A DNA stretch of 64,000 nucleotides, from NCBI RefSeq assembly GCF_900094575.1, contig NZ_FMAE01000006.1:124001-188000 (forward strand), given 5' to 3'. Made by a program: the position numbers and the translations under genes. The stretch is from Bradyrhizobium yuanmingense. GTDB lineage: Bacteria; Pseudomonadota; Alphaproteobacteria; Rhizobiales; Xanthobacteraceae. Positions 58,688 to 64,000 of the stretch are shown one piece after another (the stretch's first letter is position 1; each line of letters starts with the position of its first letter). The notes below the pieces were generated by a model. It was not told where the DNA came from. It saw nothing but the letters and a program-made list of their open reading frames with translations, and searched no databases.

Positions 58688-59839
58688 ATGACCGCGACTG
58701 CCACCTCAAATGCTGCCGGCTCCGCCGCCTGGGCGGATACGCTGCTCTTGTCGTTTGCGCAGGCCGGCTATGTGAGGGCCGAACCCGCCATCCTGCAGCC
58801 GGCCGAGCCGTTCCTGGACCTCTCCGGCGAGGACATCCGCAAGAGCCTGTACCTGACCACCGACCTCTCCGGCGAGGAGCTCTGCCTGCGCCCGGACCTG
58901 ACCATTCCTGTCGCGCGCGACTATCTGGCCTCGGGGCGCGCCGGCCAGCCGGCGGGGTTCAGCTATCTCGGTCCGGTGTTCCGCTACCGTAGCGGCCAGG
59001 CCCGTGAATTCCTACAGGCCGGCATCGAATCGTTCGCCCGTCAGGATCGCGCCGCGGCCGATGCCGAGATGCTGGCGCTGGGGCTGGAGGCGACGGCCGC
59101 CTTCGGCGTCCGCGACGTCGAGATCCGCACGGGCGATGTCGCCTTGTTCAATGCGCTGCTCGACGCCCTCAATCTCTATCCGGTCTGGCGGCGCCGCCTG
59201 GTCAAGGATTTCAACCGCAAGATCAGCCTGGAGCAGGATCTGGAGCGGCTGGCGGCCGCGACCACCGCGACGCGCAGCGAGTATGAGGGCGTGCTGGCGG
59301 CCCTTGCCGGCTCCGACCGCAAGGCGGCGCTCGCCTTCGTCACCGATCTGATGTCGATCGCCGGTACCACCAACGTCGGCGGCCGCACCACGGCCGAGAT
59401 CGCCGATCGCTTCCTTGAGCAATCGACGCTGAAGGGCGGCGCGCTGCCGCGCGAGGCCATTGCCGTGCTCAAGCGCTTCCTGTCGATATCGGGCAATCCA
59501 GACGACGCCATCGCCGAGCTGCGCGCACTCACGACGGACGCGAAGCTCGATCTCGCATCTGCTATCGATCAGTTCGAGAGCCGGGTCGGCTTCATGGCCG
59601 CGCGCGGCATCAACGTGAGGCAGATTCGTTTCTCGACCGCGTTCGGGCGCGGGCTCGATTATTACACCGGCTTCGAGTTCGAGCTGCATCAAAGCGGCAA
59701 CGGCACCGAGCCGCTGGTCGCCGGCGGCCGCTACGACGGGCTGATGACCCAGCTCGGATCAGCTGAGCCGATTCCGGCGGTCGGCTTCTCGGTCTGGGTG
59801 GAGGCGCTGAACCGGATCGGCCGCAAGGTGGGAGCGTAA
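58688..59839 (+). CDS. hisZ: ATP phosphoribosyltransferase regulatory subunit
   Basis: A 383-residue HisZ, a catalytically inactive histidyl-tRNA-synthetase paralogue that activates HisG in the first step of histidine synthesis. Class II synthetase landmarks are LRPDLTIPVARDYL (motif 1-2 region), FRYRSGQAREFLQAGIESF, and AFGRGLDYYTGFEFELHQ (motif 3 part). ATG 58688 is preceded by cgcagag. Four bases separate it from hisG. Confidence 0.94.
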   Translation: MTATATSNAAGSAAWADTLLLSFAQAGYVRAEPAILQPAEPFLDLSGEDIRKSLYLTTDLSGEELCLRPDLTIPVARDYLASGRAGQPAGFSYLGPVFRYRSGQAREFLQAGIESFARQDRAAADAEMLALGLEATAAFGVRDVEIRTGDVALFNALLDALNLYPVWRRRLVKDFNRKISLEQDLERLAAATTATRSEYEGVLAALAGSDRKAALAFVTDLMSIAGTTNVGGRTTAEIADRFLEQSTLKGGALPREAIAVLKRFLSISGNPDDAIAELRALTTDAKLDLASAIDQFESRVGFMAARGINVRQIRFSTAFGRGLDYYTGFEFELHQSGNGTEPLVAGGRYDGLMTQLGSAEPIPAVGFSVWVEALNRIGRKVGA

Positions 59840-59843
59840 AATC

Positions 59844-60821
59844 ATGAGCGCGCCATTCGTTCTGGCCGTTCCCTCCAAGGGCCGCCTGCAGGAGAACACT
59901 GAGGCCTTCTTTGCCCGTGCCGGCCTCAAACTGTCGAAGGCCGGCGGCGCCCGCGACTACCGCGGCACCATCGCAGGCCTCGACAATGTCGAGGTCGCCT
60001 ATCTCTCGGCGAGCGAGATCGCCGCGCAATTGTCGCGCGGCTTCGCGCATCTCGGCGTCACCGGCGAAGACCTGGTGCGCGAGAACATCGCCGATGCCGA
60101 CAAGCGCGTGTCGCTGATCGACGGGCTCGGCTTCGGCTATGCCGACGTCGTCGTCGCGGTGCCGCAGGCCTGGATCGACGTCCGCACCATGGCCGACCTT
60201 GACGACGTCACCACCGGCTTCCGCGAGCAGCATCACATGCGGATGCGGGTCGCGACCAAATTCGTCAACCTCACCCGCGGCTTCTTCCAGGCTCACGGCA
60301 TCAGCGATTACCGCATCGTCGAGAGCGCGGGCGCCACCGAAGGGGCGCCCGCGGCCGGCAGCGCCGAGCTGATCGTCGACATCACCACGACCGGCGCGAC
60401 GCTTGCGGCCAACGGCCTGCGGGTGCTCGACGACGGCGTGATCCTGCGCAGCCAGGCCAATCTGGTGGCCGCCAAGGAGGCCGACTGGTCGCCGCAGGCG
60501 CGCGAGACGGCGCGTGTCATCCTCGATCACATCGCAGCGCGGGCGCGGGCCAACAAGTACCGCGAAGTCCGCACCCGCTTCCGGCAATGCGATGCCGCCC
60601 TGCTCGGGGAAGCCCACAGCCGGTTCGGCGTGGAGGCCCCGTTCGGCGGTCCGACCTCGTCAGGCATGCTGACCCTGCACTGCCCACCGGGGCAGCTCTA
60701 CGCGCTGGCGAGCTTCCTGCGCGAGCATGGCGCCGAGACCGTCTCGGTGGTGTCGCTCGACTACGTGTTCGACCGCGAGAATCCGCTGTTCGCCAGGCTG
60801 GAGGCGTTCCTGCGGCGGTGA
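59844..60821 (+). CDS. hisG: ATP phosphoribosyltransferase
   Basis: A 325-residue HisG that couples ATP and PRPP. FVLAVPSKGRLQENT, LGVTGEDLVRE, VATKFVNLTRGFF, GATEGAPAAGSAELIVDITTTGATLAANGL and VAAKEADWSPQARETAR are typical. Beyond residue about 235 comes a further domain ending with LHCPPGQLYALASFLREHGAETVSVVSLDYVFDR. Short HisG (about 200-230 residues) needs HisZ, and long HisG carries its own regulatory domain; here an extended HisG is next to HisZ, as noted in the findings. GGGAG precedes the ATG. Confidence 0.95.
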   Translation: MSAPFVLAVPSKGRLQENTEAFFARAGLKLSKAGGARDYRGTIAGLDNVEVAYLSASEIAAQLSRGFAHLGVTGEDLVRENIADADKRVSLIDGLGFGYADVVVAVPQAWIDVRTMADLDDVTTGFREQHHMRMRVATKFVNLTRGFFQAHGISDYRIVESAGATEGAPAAGSAELIVDITTTGATLAANGLRVLDDGVILRSQANLVAAKEADWSPQARETARVILDHIAARARANKYREVRTRFRQCDAALLGEAHSRFGVEAPFGGPTSSGMLTLHCPPGQLYALASFLREHGAETVSVVSLDYVFDRENPLFARLEAFLRR

Positions 60822-60907
60822 GCCCAAGGTTTGTTCAGCTTTGCGACAGCAAACGGCAGCTACCATATGCGGTTGAGAAGACCTAAACACCTCTGGAACC
60901 TTGATCG

Positions 60908-61945
60908 ATGACGCTGGGCTCTGACGTATCCGGCATGACGACCACCGCAGCCAGCGCCGCCGCGAAGGGGCTGTCGATCGTCATCCCCGTCTACAACGAG
61001 GCGGCTGGCCTTGCCGGCCTGCATCAGCGCATCTGCGAGCTCGCCAAGACCCTGCGGCAGCGCTATCGCCTGTCTTGCGAAGTCGTCTATGTCGACGACG
61101 GCAGCAAGGATGCGACGCTGTCGATCGCGCGGTCATTGCCGGCCGACGCCATCGACGTCCAGGTGGTGTCGCTGTCGCGCAATTTCGGCAAGGAGGCCGC
61201 GCTGATGGCGGGCCTCGACCATGCCCGCCTCGGCGCGGTGATGTTCATGGACGGCGACGGCCAGCATCCGCCGGCGCTGGTCGAACAGCTGGTGCGGCAC
61301 TGGATCGATGACGGCTATGACGTCGTCTATACCGCCAAGGCGCATCGCGACAACGAGTCCTTCCTGCGCCGGGTCGCGGTGCACGGCTTCTACGCGCTGA
61401 TCAATTGGGGCGCCCGTCAGAAGATTCCGGAGGACGCCGGCGATTTCCGCCTGCTGTCGCCGCGCGCGGTCGCGGCGCTGAGGCAGCTGCCGGAACGCAA
61501 CCGCTTCTTCAAGGGCCTCGCCAGCTGGATCGGTTTCCGCCAGATCCGCGTCGACTACGAGCCCGCAGCGCGTGCCCATGGCGTCACCACTTTCAACGCC
61601 GCGAGCCTGCTTGGCCTGTCGATCGAGGGCCTGACGTCCTTTTCAGTGGCGCCCTTGCGCTTCGCCAGCCTGCTCGGCGTCATTCTCGCAGGAGGCGCCT
61701 TCCTGTTCGGCCTTTCGATCCTCTGGGAGGTGTTCACGACCGGCAAGCAGGTGCCCGGCTATCCTTCGCTCGTGATCGGACTGATGACGATCGGCGGCGT
61801 GCAGCTCATCATGATCGGCATCGTCGGCGAATATATCGGCAAGATCCTCTCCGAGCTGAAGGCGCGGCCGATCTACTTCGTCGCCGAGCACAGTGAGAAG
61901 CATTCCGAGGCTGATGATGCCGCGAGCAGGACGGCAGCCGAATGA
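60908..61945 (+). CDS. Glycosyltransferase family 2, polyprenyl-phosphate sugar transferase type
   Basis: A 345-residue GT2. The catalytic domain has SIVIPVYNEAAGLAGLH, VVYVDDGSKDAT, SRNFGKEAALMAGLDHA, MDGDGQHPP (DxD-like), and EDAGDFRLLSPRAVAAL, then two C-terminal membrane helices (APLRFASLLGVILAGGAFLFGLSI and IGLMTIGGVQLIMIGIVGEYIGKI). This is the layout of GtrB, ArnC and DPM1-like enzymes that load a sugar on a polyprenyl phosphate. Its end overlaps the deacetylase gene (ATGA). The sugar is unknown. Confidence 0.9.
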   Translation: MTLGSDVSGMTTTAASAAAKGLSIVIPVYNEAAGLAGLHQRICELAKTLRQRYRLSCEVVYVDDGSKDATLSIARSLPADAIDVQVVSLSRNFGKEAALMAGLDHARLGAVMFMDGDGQHPPALVEQLVRHWIDDGYDVVYTAKAHRDNESFLRRVAVHGFYALINWGARQKIPEDAGDFRLLSPRAVAALRQLPERNRFFKGLASWIGFRQIRVDYEPAARAHGVTTFNAASLLGLSIEGLTSFSVAPLRFASLLGVILAGGAFLFGLSILWEVFTTGKQVPGYPSLVIGLMTIGGVQLIMIGIVGEYIGKILSELKARPIYFVAEHSEKHSEADDAASRTAAE

Positions 61946-62787
61946 GCGTGGCCGCGAGCCCGCGGCGGATCTGGCTCTGCGCCGACGATTACGGCATCAG
62001 CCCGGGCGTCAACCGCGCCATCCGCGACCTGATCGAACGCGGCCGCCTCAATGCGACCTCGGTGATGATGGTGGGACCCGCGATCGCGCGCGGCGACGTC
62101 GAGGCGCTGCAGGCTTCGGCAACGCAAAGCCCGCGATGCGCGATCGGATTGCACGTGACGCTGTCGGCGCCGTTCCGGCCGCTCACCATGCATTTCCGCC
62201 CCTTGGACGGCGACATGTTCTTCGCCTTTCCCAAGCTGCTGCGCGCCGGACTGATGCGCCGGCTCGACCGTGAATTCATCCGCAACGAGGTGAAGGCACA
62301 GCTGGCCGCCTTCATGGACGCGTTCGGACGCACCCCCGACTTCGTCGACGGTCACCAGCATGTGCAGCTCTTCCCGCAGGTGCGCGACGGCTTTGTCGAT
62401 GCGGTCAGCGAAGTCGCGCCGAACTCCTGGGTGCGTCAGGGCGGCCGCGACCTGCCGCTGCGGCAGCGGCTGGCCTCCCCCAAGGCCATGGTGCTCGATA
62501 TCCTCAGCGCGCAATTCCGCCGCCGCGCCGGCAGCGCCGGCCTCAGCTTCAACCCCGGCTTCGCCGGCGCCTATGATTTCACGCGCGCCGCCGATTTCGG
62601 CGCGCTGATGCGGCAATTCCTGGAAGGTCTCCCCGACGGCGGCCTCGTGATGTGCCATCCCGGCTTTGTCGATGATGTCCTTACCGGCCTCGATCCGATG
62701 ACCGACGTCCGCGAGCGCGAGCACGCCTATCTCGCGGGCGATGCCTTCGCGCGCCTGCTGGCCGACAGCAACGTGACATTGGAGTGA
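61942..62787 (+). CDS. ChbG/HpnK (YdjC-like) carbohydrate deacetylase
   Basis: A 281-residue protein. WLCADDYGISPGVNRAIRDLI (Asp-Asp metal site), IGLHVTLSAPF, DFVDGHQHVQLFPQVRD and VMCHPGFVDDV are the metal and substrate motifs of the YdjC deacetylase fold. ChbG deacetylates chitooligosaccharides, and HpnK is linked to hopanoid side-chain synthesis in this lineage. Co-translation with a polyprenyl-phosphate glycosyltransferase suggests deacetylation of a lipid-linked sugar. Which one is not decided here. Confidence 0.85.
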   Translation: MSVAASPRRIWLCADDYGISPGVNRAIRDLIERGRLNATSVMMVGPAIARGDVEALQASATQSPRCAIGLHVTLSAPFRPLTMHFRPLDGDMFFAFPKLLRAGLMRRLDREFIRNEVKAQLAAFMDAFGRTPDFVDGHQHVQLFPQVRDGFVDAVSEVAPNSWVRQGGRDLPLRQRLASPKAMVLDILSAQFRRRAGSAGLSFNPGFAGAYDFTRAADFGALMRQFLEGLPDGGLVMCHPGFVDDVLTGLDPMTDVREREHAYLAGDAFARLLADSNVTLE

Positions 62788-62799
62788 TATGTTGTCCTC

Positions 62800-63015
62800 A
62801 TGGACAATCGAGACCGCCCTTTTCCAGAGCTACCAGGCTGGCGTTTCACGCTGACGGAGACGTCTTTCGGCGTTTACCGGGCCGAAGGCTTCCACGAGGA
62901 CGGTCGCTCCGTTAGCCGCATGGGTCACGACGTCCCACTTCTGATGAAGGAAACCGCCGAAGACGCGAGGAATCTGCCGAAGCGGCGAGGCAGCTTGTCG
63001 CATACCGAAATTTAA
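62800..63015 (+). CDS. Small hypothetical protein
   Basis: A 71-residue protein starting 12 bases after the deacetylase. It reads MDNRDRPFPELPGWRFTLTETSFGVYRAEGF followed by HEDGRSVSRMGHDVPLLMKETAEDARNL and a basic tail, a probable small beta-alpha fold. No family comes to mind. No good ribosome site is near the ATG, but the coding character and the position in the operon support it. Confidence 0.55.
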   Translation: MDNRDRPFPELPGWRFTLTETSFGVYRAEGFHEDGRSVSRMGHDVPLLMKETAEDARNLPKRRGSLSHTEI

Positions 63016-63092
63016 TCCGGCCGGCACTGTTGGGGCCATAATGGAACCCTACATCTCCTCTCGCGCTTGGTTTGGCGCGAAGGAGACAGATC

Positions 63093-63908
63093 ATGACGCC
63101 GCAGGAACGCCAGCTCGTCGACGACCTTTTTGACCGGCTTTCTAAGCTGGAGAATGCACAGCGCGATCCCGATGCGATCGCCGCGATCTCCGACGGGCTG
63201 CGCAAGGCGCCCGGCGCCATCTACGCGCTGGTGCAGACCACGCTGGTCCAGGACGAAGCGCTGAAGCGCGCCAATGCCCGCATCCAGGAGCTGGAAGCGG
63301 CCCACGCGCCCGAGCAGGCGCAGTCCGGCGGCTTCCTCGACACCATGCGCGACACATTGTTTGGCGGCGGCCCGTCCCGCGGCTCGGTGCCGAATGTGCC
63401 GCAGCGTGAGCAGCGTCCGGCTTGGAACACCGGCCAGGCGATGCCGCAAGGCCAGCCGGGTTACGGCGCGCCGCCTTACGGACAGGCTTACGGCCAAGGT
63501 CCGGGTCAGGGCGCTCCGCCGATCGGCGGTGGCGGCGGCTCGTTCCTCGGCACGGCGGCGGCAGCCGCGGCCGGCGTCGTCGGCGGCTCGCTGCTGCTCT
63601 CGAGCATCCGCGGCATGATGGGCGGATCGCACCAGCAGGGTTTTGGCGACAGCAACGCGCTCGGCGACCGCAGCGCTGGTGGAAGTCCTTGGGGCGGCGG
63701 CGATCAGTCCGGCGGCTCGCTGGCGCGCGAGGCCGGCCTCGATGACATTGGCTCGAACCGGGAATCCCGCCAGGGCTTCTTCGACCAGGCGTCGAACGAG
63801 CGCGACAACTACGACCAGAACTACGGCAACGATCACGACGACAGCTTCGACACGGCCGACAACAGCGATTTCGGCGGCGACGACGACGGCGGCAGCGATT
63901 ACGCGTAG
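63093..63908 (+). CDS. DUF2076 family protein
   Basis: A 271-residue protein from ATG 63093 with aggaga six bases upstream. It begins MTPQERQLVDDLFDRLSKLENAQRDPDA, the exact DUF2076 start; a helical domain to about residue 75 precedes a Gly/Gln/Pro-rich linker (GQPGYGAPPYGQAYGQG), a Gly/Ala hydrophobic stretch (FLGTAAAAAAGVVGGSLLL) that may be a membrane segment, and an Asp/Asn-rich acidic C-terminus (DNSDFGGDDDGGSDYA). The family is periplasmic or membrane-bound with no known function. A terminator follows. Confidence 0.88.
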   Translation: MTPQERQLVDDLFDRLSKLENAQRDPDAIAAISDGLRKAPGAIYALVQTTLVQDEALKRANARIQELEAAHAPEQAQSGGFLDTMRDTLFGGGPSRGSVPNVPQREQRPAWNTGQAMPQGQPGYGAPPYGQAYGQGPGQGAPPIGGGGGSFLGTAAAAAAGVVGGSLLLSSIRGMMGGSHQQGFGDSNALGDRSAGGSPWGGGDQSGGSLAREAGLDDIGSNRESRQGFFDQASNERDNYDQNYGNDHDDSFDTADNSDFGGDDDGGSDYA

Positions 63909-63932
63909 GCCATTCGACCGACAGATGTGGAA

Positions 63933-63952
63933 CGGCCGCCTCCGGGCGGCCG
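63933..63952 (+). terminator. Terminator of the DUF2076 gene
   Basis: cggccgcc at 63933-63940 pairs with ggcggccg at 63945-63952 around the loop tccg, 24 bases after the stop, and is followed by atttctgttc. Confidence 0.75.
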
Positions 63953-64000
63953 ATTTCTGTTCAAGCAGAGCTCAACGCACTTCTGCTCTGCCACCACACG

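Overview
The window reads as a stretch of chromosome from a high-GC alphaproteobacterium of the Bradyrhizobium/Rhodopseudomonas group. The reasons are the codon bias and high GC, alphaproteobacterial families such as DUF2093, DUF4170, DUF2076, TIGR01459 and a TipF-like EAL protein, a HisZ-HisG pair, and several families of imperfect-palindrome repeats typical of Bradyrhizobium intergenic DNA. This assignment comes from recognising families, not from a database search. I recognised no tRNA, rRNA, CRISPR array or complete insertion sequence.

Layout. 1-4.9 kb: the tail of a sensor kinase, small secreted proteins, RNase T2, RlmJ, a cold-shock protein and an Omp31-like barrel. 5.2-11.4 kb: uvrC, pgsA-moaD-moaE-prmB in tight order, then a holin-like protein overlapping a YihY protein. 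11.5-16.8 kb: a methyltransferase, a TipF-like degenerate EAL protein, a HAD phosphatase, a single-domain CheY and ribF. 17-24.3 kb: ileS, lspA, an Asp-rich exported protein and a paired active/inactive M16 peptidase. 24.4-33.1 kb: arfB, mutL, rsmD, a pseudouridine synthase with a huge R/D-rich N-terminus, tadA, a fluoroacetate-dehalogenase-like hydrolase and purD.

33.1-43.0 kb is the accessory part. It lies between purD and xseA, which are divergent near neighbours in related genomes. It holds a lone membrane protein, a DUF5131 three-Cys protein overlapping its TcmP partner, a frameshifted winged-helix regulator, an IclR regulator, two stress-type genes each with a candidate sigma-EcfG promoter, a truncated NTF2-like gene, and an operon of acetoacetate-decarboxylase-like protein, ABC substrate-binding protein and SDR with a perfect 20-bp palindrome upstream.

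43-64 kb returns to housekeeping genes: xseA, a dienelactone-hydrolase-like protein, a TadG/TadE/TadE trio, then a leftward operon (pmbA, cysQ-like, DUF4170, DUF374 acyltransferase, waaA, lpxK) that joins outer-membrane lipid A/Kdo assembly to a TldE-type protease. It continues with a DUF6101-like protein, ubiA, rsmE, hisZ-hisG, a polyprenyl-phosphate-type GT2 coupled to a ChbG/HpnK-type deacetylase, and a DUF2076 protein. Six dispersed repeats sit just downstream of genes. One of them supplies the stop codon and last residues of rsmD.
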